A stretch of 64,000 bases of DNA from Dipetalonema caudispina (Eukaryota > Nematoda > Chromadorea > Rhabditida > Onchocercidae): positions 248,001-312,000 of the forward strand of contig JABVXV010000040.1 of NCBI GenBank assembly GCA_013365325.1, in the 5' to 3' direction. The notes under the pieces were generated by a model. That model ran no database searches, was not told where the DNA came from, and saw nothing but the letters and a program-made list of their open reading frames with translations. Positions 37,633 through 52,000 of the stretch are shown here, one piece after another. Both the position numbers and the translations under genes were made by a program. Numbering within the stretch: position 1 is the stretch's first letter; every line of letters starts with the position of its first letter.

Positions 37633-40600
37633 TTATCTTTTCTGCCATACTTTGTCACTCTTTTTGGATCGTAGAAATAATACTACTATAACAACAAACA
37701 AGTAGATATTTAGTATGACACTGATAATGGCGCCTACAATATAGAAAGGAGGAAATTGAATGCTAGAATTAGGGCACTGTGGTAAATTATCGACAATGTG
37801 TAGCTGTGGTGTGAATATATCCAAAGTATTGGATTCTAGGATGGATCGAGCACGACGTATTTCGTTCTGCTCATGACTATGATCATGATTATGCACATGA
37901 TTGTGAGCAAGTTCTGGACAATTTGGCGGTGTTAGCCCAATACAACCTGCATCAAGTTTAAGGCATAAGGTTATCTGAAATTTGAATGAAGTTATTATTC
38001 AAATATAACAGTTATCTTCGATTTTAATTAAACGTATTGTTTGGTAGTATTCAGCGGAAGAGCTAATCCAAAAAATGGAAATAAACACTAAAGTTGAATT
38101 GGGTAACATTTTAATAATTGGTAAAATAAAACTCTTCAAAATTCTGATCTTTTAACGGACTTGCCTGACACTGAAACTGCAATACAGGCCTATCGGCATA
38201 TTTGAAAACATGATATGGCTTTGTTGCTAGTCTCAATGTTTCATCATAGTCTGGAGTCATCAGTAAAACAGTATCGACTCCACATCTATAATAAAGTTTC
38301 AAACACTTCGAAAATTCACACGTCTTTATTTATATTATGAACTTGTTTAATGGTTTGCTTTCTTAGCTGTTAATTTGAAATCATCATTATATCTGGTAAA
38401 TAATAAATTAACATACCCTGTATCATCCAGAATATCTACTCGATCACCAAAACCGTTGTCAACGTAGCATGAATGTACAAGCATACCAAATGTATCAGCA
38501 GTATCGTGGCATTCCCAACGATGGTAAACATTTTCGCCAAGTTGTGCATACTCTACAACTGGTCCATCCTGTGATCCACGCCTAAGAGTATATTCGCACC
38601 GCGGCATTTCGTACATCTTTTCACGGAACTGTGTTGTAATCATGCTAAAAATTACCAAAATTAACTGTAAGTTGCTCATTTTCTTAATTTGTATCAAATT
38701 AAGAAAAGAAATGTGCAGTATTAAAATATCTCTTATGCTACTGATACATATATAGGCAATAGTTTTAATCTTTACAGATTTAACCTTGTCCTAAAAGAAC
38801 TTTACTTTCACTGTAACTATAGAAGATAACATTTTCCGCATTATGGCGCTCATTGTATTGTCAACGTACCGAAGTTAATGGCATAGTGATACATAATCTA
38901 TAAGAAAGGATATTTTAACGTTGACAATATGAATCACTTACCTGACCTCCATTGGTACTGATACGGATTTATCAGCTTCCATATAAAAACACTGTACTTT
39001 TACCATTTGATCAACTTTGGTCATAAATCTGTAATGTAACCACTTTTTAAACTTGAAAAATATTGCGAAAATTTACGAGTTTTGAAATTTTGCTATAGTG
39101 AAAGAGCAACTAATTCTTGTTATTGAACTATTTACATTATAGGATCGAACAATTATCAAAATTACTTACAATGAATGAAACATGAAGACAACTGTCATTT
39201 CAACGAAGATACCCCGTGGATTCAACTAAAAAGCACAAATAAATCAAGTACTGCGAATAACAAGAAAAATGAGGAATATGATAAAATGATCTGAATTATA
39301 AAAGAAACACATATAAATCAGAAATTTAGGGAATATTTTGGTCTAAAGAAATGAAACTATTTCTGAAAAAACGTATAAAAATAACAACGATTAAATTTTA
39401 TGTCATCATAAAATTGTGAAGAAAATTTACTCACTGAACGATATCGATGTATGTTGCAATCGGTGAATGGAATAGTAATACCGATACTTCGAGCATCTGG
39501 AAATTCCTCAGGACCTGCTCGACATTCTTTTTTATGAAAATGATCCATAATGAAGACATATCCATCAAATGGATTCTTTGTTGATGCCCGCACACCAATT
39601 CGATCCGGACCACAGATTATATCAGGTGTGCCAGGTCCTATTTAGGATGCTAATTTAGGCCAATGTATTATTTATTATAAAAACACTTTAATTAAGCGCA
39701 ACTATGCATATTTTATTCAAATGTATTGAATACCAAAAAATGGATTATATTATTCAGATTCTAAACTAATTGACAGATATGCAACAATTAGCATGACACA
39801 TAGACTTTCTTAAGATAAGATAAATACTTTTAGAGATTAATGTTGGTTTCATTGTATTAAAAAAAAATGTGTAATTTTCAAGGTATTTTCATTATAGTGA
39901 AGAAACAAAAATGAATTTCGAGGGTTAATTGATGGATTGCAACGTTGCAAAATAAAACTAATTTTCTGGATTTTAAAATAATTCAAAATTTCAAGGGCAA
40001 ATTACAAACTTACTAAATTCAGTTTTACACATATCCCAAGTAAGTGAATCTGCAAGAGTTTTACTCAATTCGTCGAATGATTCAACCGTAAGTACTCTTG
40101 CTGGATTTCCCGCTATCTGCAATCTCCAATGAACTAAATCTCCATATTCGATTTCAACATTTAGTAATAAAGTAGTTACAATACTGCGTAAAAATGAGGA
40201 TAGAGTGAATTTTCACGTGAAAATGAAATATACATATAATTAAACTATTGATGAGGTATCGGTAATTACCTGATGTAACTGATGTACGTTAACTAAATTC
40301 GTAACACCAATTGCATACATCATCACATGAGCATCTCTCAATTGTTGCGCTCTCTCGGCAACACTGTCCTGAGATTGACCATCGGTCACTACTATTGCTA
40401 CCTTTGGAATACCACCTCCTCGTGCATCCTTTAAAACGGTTATAGCATTAGAAATAATTAACAAAAAGCAATGATTCCATTGCAATACTTTTCAGAAAAT
40501 GTTGGAAGGCTTATTAGTAATTATTTTCATAATTATGCAATACTTATGAATAAAAATACCGATTATTATTATTGTTATTACTATTATTATTATTATGGGA

Positions 40601-43600
40601 TGACTTCCAAAAATTCTGAATCGTAGGCTATTTTCAAAAGATTTCGATACCTGAAAACCTCGTTCCAAAGCAAATTTAAGCGCAGCTCCCGTATTTGTTG
40701 CACCTGATAGATATTTAATCCGATGGATAGCCCATTCCATCTGAATAGTAGTTTATTTTTAAAAATAAGAAAAGAATTTAAAACTTATCTCACATGACTT
40801 TCTTTGTGAGAACTTGGAGAATTCCTAAAATGACATACATCATATAATTTCATAGATATACAAAAAGACATTAAGTAGAAAACTCTACTTAATAATATTT
40901 TAATACTTTACCCATTAATTATGGAAGTAAAATGAGATCAATCTAGGAAGTATATCAAATAAGTCAATAAAAGCTACACAAATCACTCCTAACCTAAACA
41001 ATGGGTAGTTAATAGTTATTATCACCGGGAGGCTGATATTGCAGACACTGTTTATGAGAGTTGAACTGAACTAAATGAATAAGATTTTGGTGACCTCAGC
41101 AGATTAACCCAATGAATCAGTGTTAAAAAAAATCGCTTTTGTTTCTTGATTGATTTGATTTAACTTTCTTGAATTCCTTCAAAATCAGCAAAATTTCCAT
41201 ATTCACTGATGAGGAAATAGCAGTGAAATTGCACCAACAGTGGCAGTTATTCTTTAATTTGAGAATTTGAATATTTGAAAAATCTATTGTTCTTTTTCTT
41301 AGATATTTGATTATTTCACCATCTCCACTAGCTATCCTTTAATTAACCAATTTATCAAGTATTTATCAATCCGTAAAAAAACCAAATTTCTTCACATATT
41401 AGAATGCTGTGAGAAAAATGAATTTATTCTTGATTGGAAAATTAAGAATAGACTACAAACTTTAGAAAATTTTTCTTCACTATTTCAAAAAGACATAAGC
41501 CATGCATAATCACTGTTAAGTTGGCCAATCTCTGATATTTCTATTTGTTGACCTAACGGAATAATGATAACAATACCAAAATGATAATAACAGAATTAGT
41601 GAAAAAATTTCTTCCCATGAAATGGTCAGTTAAGGAACTAATATTTACTTATGTGTGTTAAAGGTAAAGCTACTTTCTTTTTTAAGTTGGAGTTCTGAAT
41701 CGTTTTGGGAAAAATTGTATCAGATTGTTAAACAGTTATTAAATAAAAAGATAAACATATAATTTAAGTGGGAAACCAGAAAAACCGAAAAAAAAAAGAA
41801 TGAATTGCCCGGTTTCGAAATTTCAGCAAAAAATAATTGGTTAAGCCGATGTTGGAAGGCTGGCACTATCGGATTAAGTATTGACATCAGGATAAAATGT
41901 TGAAAAATGTGGAAGTATGTAAAGTACTGCGTAAAAGCAACAATGGGAAATTAAAATGACAAGATAGTGAAAAAAGATTTGTTAAACTTTAACAAATGAT
42001 TTATATTAGGTGACATTGAGTTATCAGTGGTAACAATGGTCATCGGTCATTGGGAAAGGTAATGAACGGTAGATATTAATCTACCTGTTGAAATACAAAC
42101 TAAATTTCAAGTATTGCAATTGTTGAAGTTCTTTTGCTATCAGATAAGATTACCTATTTAGAACGTTTTTGGGTATGTCTTTGGATACTCTGATGATTTC
42201 TTCTAATTTGCATATATCATTCTCAGAAAACATTTTTTTTTGTATTTATAAAAAAAAAAAAAAACCACTAAAGGAAATATCAGAAGATATTGCATCAATA
42301 TTCTTTTGTGGTATGTCATCGAAAATGACAACCAAAAAGAAAAAAAAATCCCCAAAGACTCTCGATAAATAAGTATGCAATTTTTAATTAAATAATTTGG
42401 TTTTCCGCACTTCCGTAGAATTTCTTTTTTTGACAAATTCATTACTTCCAGTAGTTAGGTAAAAAAAGAAGAAGGGAAGAAATTAGGTTAAGATACCTAA
42501 AAATTTAAAATCATTGCCAGTTAATTTCAACTTTCGAATAAAAGTGACTTTAAAATTTAGGATTAAACTATCTGATGGGTTAATCTGAAAGCAATGCCTT
42601 CCTTGTTATTAGTACAAAATATGAGCAATATTGATGAAGAGATACTAATAAAAATAAAATTTCCAGTAGATACAACTTTTTTTTCACTATCTTTGGATGA
42701 AATTGTGAAATTCGCTCAGAAATAGCCTTCTTATTTCACCTATTTTATCAAAATCCGAAATATGAAGTTCCTATAATGATGATCTAAGCTATATTACTTT
42801 AATTGTAATTGATCTGATATATAGAACCATCATTTTAATCAAATTTTTTAAAACCATTTCTTCAACTGTGTTTAAATTGATCTGAACGGATTATTTAGTC
42901 CGTTTTAGTTTTTCTCATCGCGATTAGTGATTTTCCAGGTAATAACTTTCTATTATCAATATTTCACCTCTTTGAAGACAATATTCTTATCAGTAGATTA
43001 TCAAGTTTTGGTTTCTTTATCATATCTCAGACCATATAATATTTGTAAATAGAGAAATCATATTAGATAACTTGTGCAACATTACATCACTATATCCAAG
43101 GATATGAAAGCTTTACATTTGATGAAAAGATAATTCCCGAGAAATAACAGTCGTTGACTACTTCCAGACTATCGTAATATTAAATCAAATTATAAATTAA
43201 ATTATTTCTCAGAATTATTAAGATGTATTGCTATTGTATTACTCAGTTATTATTGGCAAGGATTCTATGACTGGAATGATTCGTGATGACAGCTGTCAGT
43301 GCTAATTCAATGTTTAATCCATCAATTAAAATGGAATGAGATTATCATATCGAAATGTGTCAAAAATTCCGAAAGATAAGAGAGGAGCGAAAGAAAAGAA
43401 ACCTGATTTGAATGAGTGTACTGATTAAGTGTAATTTCAAGTTGAGGATTCTCCGCATACTGAATGATACCCATTCGACTACCTTGTTCTGTGATATTTA
43501 TCCGTCGAAGAATATGTATTGCGAAGTCGAGCTATAATTAGTGTGTAAACTTATATCGAGTAATTGAAAATAATAATTTAACCGACAATAATTAATTAGC

Positions 43601-44565
43601 TCTTAGTTTCATGTTTTGAGCAGTATTATCTGATCTGCTGAATTAATCTTTTTAGAAAAAAAAAAAAAATCAAATATTATAACAGACAGCAGAAGTAAAA
43701 GTATAATCATCTTTAAGCATTTCTTTTTCCTAAAATTTATTTGTTGATAATTTTAGCAACATTTAAATTTTGGTTTTGACAATTCTAAATTAAAATAGAA
43801 ATTTGCAGTACTTTTTTTTCAAACCATTTAACTAGAAAAGTTAGTTAGAAGATTTGAAAAATTTGATCAGATATTTCAAGGTGAAATGAACCAAAACTCA
43901 CTAGCAATTGGAAAGCTTCATCACCAATTGAACCGGAACCATCCAACACAAGCATCAAATCAACGCTTTTATTTGCAACGCAATCTGCTCATTTGCAATA
44001 CCATTAAATTCGATTGAGATATGTGGATGATTATACAGTTAGATGAATATAAATGATAAAATGGAACTCGGATTATTTTCATTGTTTTTAAAAATCTCAA
44101 AAATAAACTCGCCAACAATGTTTGCCGTGAAATTTAACAAAAATTCATCAATGTAATACACATTATCATCAACAGTGATAACATCGATAATTACGACAGC
44201 AGTTTCTGACTGGACTGCCGTATTTCTGCTATTGTCTGCATATGAATTTAGTTCCATGGTTACTTTATAAAATGAATATTACACCAAGTTCTCACCTTTG
44301 ATTATTTCTGCATCTATGAGAGAATTATCAATCGGTATAGCCTTAACATTACGTACCGAACTCTGCAAAAATTTAACATAACTCGACCTATATGAATAAG
44401 AAAAAAATACAGAATAATACGTTTTTCCATACTGTAAACTATGATAACTGATTTGATATAATTAAACAATTTAACAGATTAATTAAAACAACGTACAATG
44501 ACAATGCCGATCACAATATAGAGCAAATTTCGTGAAAAAAATATTCCAATGCTCCTTAACACCAT
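37633..44565 (-). CDS. cut-6: vWA + ZP domain cuticlin (CUT-6-like), type I membrane precursor
   Basis: Cuticlins are ZP-domain matrix proteins of the nematode cuticle. A vWA domain fused to a ZP domain is the C. elegans CUT-6 arrangement. Exons 5' to 3': 44497-44565, 44296-44362, 43902-43984, 43403-43531, 40651-40740, 40270-40428, 40014-40116, 39435-39637, 39170-39225, 38942-39028, 38417-38644, 38165-38285, 37633-37974, giving 578 aa. In order: signal peptide (LLYIVIGIVI), vWA with MIDAS DGSGSIG plus TNTGAAL and VAIVVTDGQSQD, ZP domain from IICGPDRIGV through RCEYTLRRGS, SCYVDNGFGDRV and FQCQITLCLKLDAGC, a His-rich HNHVHNHDHSHE, a furin-like RRAR, one TM segment and a short cytoplasmic tail. 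The intron after the 12th exon begins GC (38164). The fourth intron is 2.66 kb. TTTTACAG lies just before the ATG. Confidence 0.9.
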
Positions 44566-46502
44566 CGCATTTCTGTAAAATAAGCAATTTCAGATATGAT
44601 AAAATGATGAATTGGAAGGAAAACTAAACTTAGAACACACGTATGATAAACGACGTGGACGTGATAATAGCCGTCACATGTAGCTTCTTAATGAAAATGA
44701 GATAATAATAGGAAAAAAAAACTGATATGATACTTTCTTATAATCTTTCGAGTTACCCATAAGTACGATAATTCGCTATCCTGTGAGATGGGTGATGTAA
44801 ACTTCTTACAAATCTTACTTAAATCATGTTACTTAATTCATATGACATCATTTCTCGTAGGTAACAAGTTGCAAACAATTAGCAAATCTTAACCAAACAA
44901 ACTAAACAATTAGAAAAATAATATATTGATTGTAACACATGCCAATAACAAAAGCCAGCAAATAATCTATGTTTTAGCAATAGTATGTTGAAGAACTTTT
45001 GACCTCATTAAAATTAATTTCACGTCGTCACAATCATTGTCCTACTTTGTTATATAAGTTGAAAAATTATGATTGTAAAAAAGTAATTTGTTTTTATTAA
45101 AGCAATATAAAATTTACAAAGAACAGTTTCTGACAGTTTCAATATTTTCGACGATAAGATTCGTATGAAGCATATATCAAAAATGCTTTAAGCTATGTTA
45201 AAATTCTTCAGCTGCAATGATTTCTTACACTTCAACCGTCCGTTCTCCTCCTTCAATTAAAAAAGACCAGAGTAATTTCATCGAGAAGTTAAAATATTTA
45301 TAATTTTAAGTTCCGTTTCTTTTCAAATGGTATAGTGAGTGCAGTATTCCATATAAGTAAATGTCAACTTTGTGCATTCCCAAAATTTCAACCATTAAAA
45401 GCTTGTTCATTTGAGTTCGAACCAAATCAAACAAAAAATTTCATTTAGCAAATTTCTAGTTGGAACAATTGGGTGAATGCAATGCATAACTATTTGAGCA
45501 GAAAAAAAGAAATTAAAATGACCTCCCATATTTGAAGAACAAAGAGATGATGGATGACTTATTGAAATTTTGATCAATGGCATAACAAAGAATGGGCACA
45601 TATGAATATGAATTATTGAAACCGACAAATTATGTTGAAAATAATATTTATATTTCTGCAAATTTTGAGGTATAAGATTCATATAACAGTTCTCACCCAT
45701 TATAATTTCAACAATGGAATTGAGCACAACACATCCGTTGAAAAGGTAATCTATCCAACACCTACCTATTTAATTTTATTTCTGCGCTAGTATCTTGTTG
45801 AGAAGTAGGTTCCAAGAGAAGATAGAAAAATTTTGAATCACAAGACATATAGTTAGGTACTTATGCAGTTCTAATCATATAGGAACCCCGAGAAAAGGCT
45901 ATTTTCCTATTGTCTACATCATTAAAATGGGACACATCGAATTGAACGTGAAGAGATCAAATTGATAATGAACAGTAACATCCTTTCTACAGATAATCTT
46001 TCAAACGATCAATCTTTTAACTATTGAATTTACTGTTTGAAGTAAGATCACACTGGATAAAAAGTATTTTATAAGAATAGTTATGATAATGAAAGAAGTT
46101 TGTTAGTTAAATCGAAAAGATCAATTTTTGAATTCTCGTATATTGGGAACAATAGTTCTAATCGAAGATATGACGAGTTTAGTGTGTAAGTAAGTGATAA
46201 TTAATGATTTCACCCTTCACAAGTAAGCAATTTCGAAGATATCCTGGAATTAGCCAAGAATGTATTCTAGATCAAAAGCCAAGGGAAATGTTAATATGCT
46301 ATTTCTTACCAACGATTACTTGAAAGAATAGCTAGTTGACAAATCTGCTGCATGCAATTTATCGTTGACAATAAGTTAAGTTAGAAGTGAATAGTTTAAG
46401 TAAAAAATAATTAAATTATTTTGGTTACTCATTCATGAGGCTAAGGAGTAGTATTCAGGAAGTGCATGTAGTAAAAAATGTTTGCTGACAGAGAGAGATA
46501 AT

Positions 46503-46661
46503 ATGAATGATAAGGATGGGGGCAAAGGATCCGATTGGAATGAAGAAGAAGAAGAAGGGAAGAATAGAAGTGATAAAGATCATCTATCAATCAGTTCGGT
46601 CAGTGAGCATAAAACAAACCTTTCTTACGATGAACGGTTTGCAGAGAACCTTCGTTTGTAA
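46503..46661 (+). CDS. Doubtful small ORF, acidic 52-residue peptide
   Basis: ATG-initiated frame encoding a hydrophilic, Asp/Glu/Lys/Ser-rich peptide that starts MNDKDGGKGSDW, has a run of five Glu and ends FAENLRL. It has no lysine-AAA/Asn-AAT monotony and no membrane or domain signature. No neighbouring exon joins it convincingly. It could be an exon of an unannotated gene, a small protein gene, or chance. Confidence 0.2.
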   Translation: MNDKDGGKGSDWNEEEEEGKNRSDKDHLSISSVSEHKTNLSYDERFAENLRL

Positions 46662-48969
46662 AGTATGATCAATGGTTCGTTCCCATATGGGGTCAAATAG
46701 AATTCGCAGATATGCTCGTGGGAGCTGCGCATTAAATATTCAAATATATCTGTTATCATAGGAAATATGCAGAAATGATTTTGGAATTGAATCAAATGAC
46801 TGACAAATCTTTACCTATTTTTACTGACTATTGAAAGCACATATTGCTAAAATAATTTTCCTCCACTTTTCAGAGATGCATTCTTGAAGTTACAGAAATG
46901 TTTCTTTTTTCTGTGTTCATCAAAGTTTCATTAACAACAAATACCGTAACATTAGTTTTCTCATACAATTACTTCTTAGTACCTTTTAAAATTCTTTTTA
47001 TTAATGTCGAAGGTTGAAAGTTTGAATAATTGCTTGGATGCAAATTGATTGTGCTGAACCTATTAATTGTTATAGGAAACCTTTGCATGTCCACTATAAG
47101 TGTTGAAAAAATACAACTAGCCAAAGAAAAATTATTTCTAGAAATCTCAGAAAGACCTGATAAAAAAAAAAGATTTACAATTGGTACAACGTTTCTGTGG
47201 ACTGTTGCAACTACTGCTTGTAACTACACCTTATCAATATTATAGCACATTACATCCGAGAACATTAACAAAACTATCGAAATATTGAAAAATACTTTAT
47301 TAAAGATACAGAAATTATAAGAACAATAATGGAGAATCAGACCCAACAATTAAGGAATTCATTTTAGTGATTTTAATGAAATGCAGGCAGTGTGAACTGA
47401 TGGAATGCGCCAGTTGAGTAATGCGAAGAATATTTTGGATAGTGTCTTTTGCGTGTTTGATTTTAATTTCTTTCTCAACCAACTGGAGAAGGTTTTTGGT
47501 GAACTGGAAAATAACAGGCTGGTTGACTAACTGAATGGCGGATCAAGTAACTGGATCGAAACTTGTTAATTAAATGTCGATAATCTTCGGTGTTTTTCTT
47601 TTTCCTTTTTTTTTTTTTCGTTTGAGTAATAAAACAAATGTAATGTATATTAGGGATAATCGAATATTTCAGCGATTGGGATGGCAATGTTTTTTATCTA
47701 TGGTAAATATGATAATGTGTGCCAGTTCCTAAAAGCTCTTTTTAATATTCTTACGGGAAGGGAGATTTCTAAATTCGTTTCCAATTTTTGATAAACACAG
47801 ATCAAATGTGTAGTTAATCAATGAAAATGCAGTGTAGTTGTAGTGGCAGTATTTTTTATAAAATGTTCATGAAGTCGTAGTACTTCAGCAAGTATTGATT
47901 TCACAGCTGAAAATGACCTTATCAAAATTTCATAAATGGATAAGTGTAACTTGAAAACAACTGCTGGTCAAAGATCGTCTGTAGCTGTGTAATGCGATCA
48001 AGAATTAAAATCGAAAAAACATTATCTTGAAGAAATCATACAGCACCAAAAGAACTCAAAAATAAATATCAACATCTCACTCTACACCACTGCTATGGCA
48101 TATTTATCTTCGAATTCTTTTTGCATATATTTTAAAATTCTGTCAAAAAATTCTACAGAGAAATCACCTGAGGTCACCAAACTTTATTAAGTAATGAAAG
48201 AATTAGCTTTGTAGCATGTTGTAGCAAAAGATAGGTACATTTTTTATTGATAGATTCAGCCATAATAAGAAATTCTGGCGAATTCACAGTACGCAAAAAT
48301 ATGAAAATACATTTTTTCCAGAAAGTTTGTCGGAATGACTTTTCAACAGAAAAAGTGCTGAAAATAAGGAATTGTCCATATTTGTTTCCCGTTGCAAATT
48401 CAAACAATTTTAAATTGTCTAATAAGGCCGGCATTAGTCGTCCCTCACTTAAGTATGATACAGTTTAAGGTGGAACTACGGAGAATCAGCATATTTAAAT
48501 AACCACCATCAAGATCACGTACATCATTAGGATCTATTTGAGCCAAAACTCCCTTGGCATAAAGATGTTTTAAAGCTTAACTTGAATGTAATTAGTGCGC
48601 CATCATCAACTGAGGATCTAAGATCTTCATAAAACACCGTTGTGTAAAACGTTGAGTTATTTTCTGTTTTTTTTTAAATTCATATGTACAGCAATTGCAG
48701 GAAAGGTTATTTTGTTAGACTAATTTCAGAAATTTTCTAACAAAGATGAAATTCTTTCAAGTCATTGGATTAATTCCAACAATTTTCCAATACAAATAAC
48801 GAATTTCTTCTAGAAGTATTTCTAGGTCGCCGAAATGCTGCGCAAAATCCATTCGTTTACCATTCTAAAAAATAAACTCATAACAATTAATCATCATTTT
48901 ACCCAACCCAAAAATGACAAGGAGAAGAAAAACAAAGCTACCGATAACTTGATTCGTTCTAGTTAAATT

Positions 48970-48992
48970 TTAATAATAATAATAATAATAAT

Positions 48993-49065
<73 letters not shown>
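48970..49065. repeat. TAA/AAT trinucleotide microsatellite
   Basis: About 95 bases of nearly perfect TAA repeat with one single-unit interruption near 48999-49001. Likely length-polymorphic and prone to assembly error. Confidence 0.95.
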
Positions 49066-52000
49066 CTTGCTGTTGTTTGAAAACAGACAAAAAAATTTTG
49101 AATTTTTGTGAGGTTCAATGCAACAGAGCTTAAAGATAGGAAAATCAGACTGTCTAGTACCTCAGAAATGGACTAATTCCGCTTTTATGTAAAGTGGCTC
49201 ATTGAGGATAGCAACTGAAAGAAACATGGTGAATAAAGTGGAAAGTAATTAAAATTGTAAACAAGAGGAAAGAAAATGAGAAAGTTTGGTTTGTTGAACG
49301 AAAAAAAAAGTCTCATTTTAAGCTTTTAGAAATCCAGAAAAAGCCTCCCTCAGTTCACCATTTTCTAAACATTATATTGTATTTTTCTCTCCCTTTCATT
49401 TCATTTATCCAAATGAAGTGAGAACGAAATGAAAGAAGTTTTAGCTCTTTTTTTTCCTAATTGATTGATTGCAGCGGCATCAGGTTTATTCAGTACAAAA
49501 ACATGTTACTGACCGATCGTTGCTGCCAACATCCCATTGAAAACTATACCGCTCAACAAAACCGTTTGAAGATCTAAATGAAGACCGGAAGGCGGAAAAT
49601 TTATGACAACGATTAGAAGAAATCTGCTGTTTTGATTAAAAGGTAGATTTCGCCATCTAGCTCTGTGACAAGAGTAGCTGAGATCATCATGGATAATGAA
49701 ATCCATTTAGACGAACGGTGTATTACTGGAAAAGTAGATTCTTCCGGAAATTCTATGATTGATTTCAATATTTTTAGCAAAATGATTCAAATCGAGCATC
49801 TATCGCCAACAGAATGATTGGAAAACCGGCAAACCAGGAAAAGTTGTTAAACCATCTTGTTTAATTAGTTGAATAATAACCGACACTATATTTTCTTGAC
49901 CTGGTTTAATCTCTTGGAACATACATCACTCCGCTCTTAAATCCAGTCTAATAATTACCAATTCTCTATCACAATAAAATGGCAAGATATGTGTGCCTTC
50001 AAGGAATCTTAGTGGACCAATTTATTATTAATACTTAGTCCTAAATCATAATTAAATAACCTTTGACTGTTAACAACACTATAACGGAGTTAAAAACTTA
50101 CCCTGAAAAATACCACTATGTTTTTTTGTTTAAGGTACACTATAAAGTTAGCTATATTAATAAGTTGGTGATTACATATAGCTAATTCAACCAATTCTTC
50201 CTTCTCTTACTCTCAACAATTGGCGATCATCAGAGGGGTCATCATTTACCTTCCACCCGGATTTCCAGAAACAGATAATGCCAACCATAGGAATGTTGTG
50301 TTTACAGCATTGTTGACCAACTTACTGAAGGACCATACCTTAACGGTCAAACCCTCGGATATCCCCTCATCACCTCTCTCCCTTCCCATTGCTCGCTATG
50401 CATCTTTCCCTGATCACTCTTTCATACTTCATTTTACCAGTAATTGTATTTCCAGGCTCGGCCATTCCAAATGGACAACGATTGTGAGGAGGAGAGGAGG
50501 TTGGAGTTCTATTCGTTATACAGCAAATCTTGGGTTAAGTTGGGGATTTCACCTTAGCTTACTGCTTACTTCTTAGTGATGAGCAGTAATACCTGGAAAT
50601 ATTTCAAAACTATTTAATGTACTTCTTTGAATGACAATGACTCTACCAAGTCAATAAGATGTCATAATATGATGTTATGGTGGTACTTTACCGGATGTCA
50701 CCTTCTATTGTACTTTTAGTTTCGAAATTGTAAGTATCCTTTTTGCATTCCATTTTGACATGTCACAACTTGTCATTTTGTTTTTCGTCGATCAATCAGG
50801 TCGAAACGACTATTTTTCCGTAAATTTCCATCAAGAATTAATAAAGTTGAGATTTAAAACCACTTTGGGAAAAGAGACAGCGCAAAAAAAAAGAAACACC
50901 GACTATAGTCACCGATTATAGTGGAGATAAAAACAAGTTTCATTCCAAAATTTTTATTTAATTTTGTTAAAATGTTTCTACTAGCGTTAAACGAACAAAT
51001 GCTGTCGAAAGGGAAGTACTTGGAGATAACTTAAAGAGAAATGAGAATACCACTTACTTGTAAATTTTCATAAATTCAAGTAAAATTTGGCATGTGTTTT
51101 TTTTTTCGTATTCTTTATCATTCTTGATACATCCCTTCATTGTTTGGTTAGCAGCACTTCTTCGCTCCTCTTTTTCCTAAAAGTTTTTACATGCTTACAA
51201 TTGAAAGCATTAAAAGCTGTGATTATCTCCTGCAAATTTATGAAATTTCAGCAATTCTTCAATTCTTCTGAAATTTGTCGATGATATTTTAATAAGATAC
51301 AATTTAAGCCAGGATTGTGATGAAAATACCAAAGCTGTGAACTGATGAAATTTTTCCATAATTGTTGAAATTTTGTGTTTTTTTTTTTACGGAAGTTTGC
51401 TTTTTATTGTGATTTTCAAGAATTCAAATCTCATATAAGTCAGTGGCTTTTTCTTCATCAGGTTTCTAATTCTTTCAGTGTTCTTAGCATTTCCCTTAAA
51501 TTTCAACATTTGTTTAATTGTAAAAGGCAACTGCACTTTTTTAATCGGTTTTCAATAATATGTTGCATAATCCATCGTAATAAAACAATGAGCAACGATT
51601 CTGAAAGGATCTCACACATTGATTTGATGACGTAAGATTTTAGCTTTAGATATCAGTGTGTTTCACGTATTTGTTAATTTTTTTTCACTTAAGAATTTTT
51701 CTATGACAACTCCGGGATCTTCCCAGGTTTGCATTAAGTGCAATTTTTGTAATTTTTCAATTAGATTAACTATTAGTTTCTGCAAGCACATTTTCATGCA
51801 CTTGTCTGTCTAGTTTCTTCTTTCAGTTTAAAAATTTTTTCTGTAGTTAACCTCCAAGATGGTTTATGTATACGTCGAGATTATTTTGGATGGTGATTGT
51901 ATGATTGTGATACTCAGCTGTCCTCTCTTAGTAAAGTACAAATAAAGTTTTGATTTTAGGGAACTATGGCCTTATATATTCTTTTCCGATTATCAAATTT

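Noticed and set aside
42203..42442. Minus-strand 79-codon frame inside the large cuticlin intron
   Set aside because: Composition is Phe/Lys/Ile dominated and interrupted by poly-A/poly-T codons. No splice-compatible partner.
47030..47245. 71-codon hydrophobic-then-basic frame resembling a signal peptide protein
   Set aside because: No ATG at its start, no convincing acceptor, and no adjoining exon in phase.
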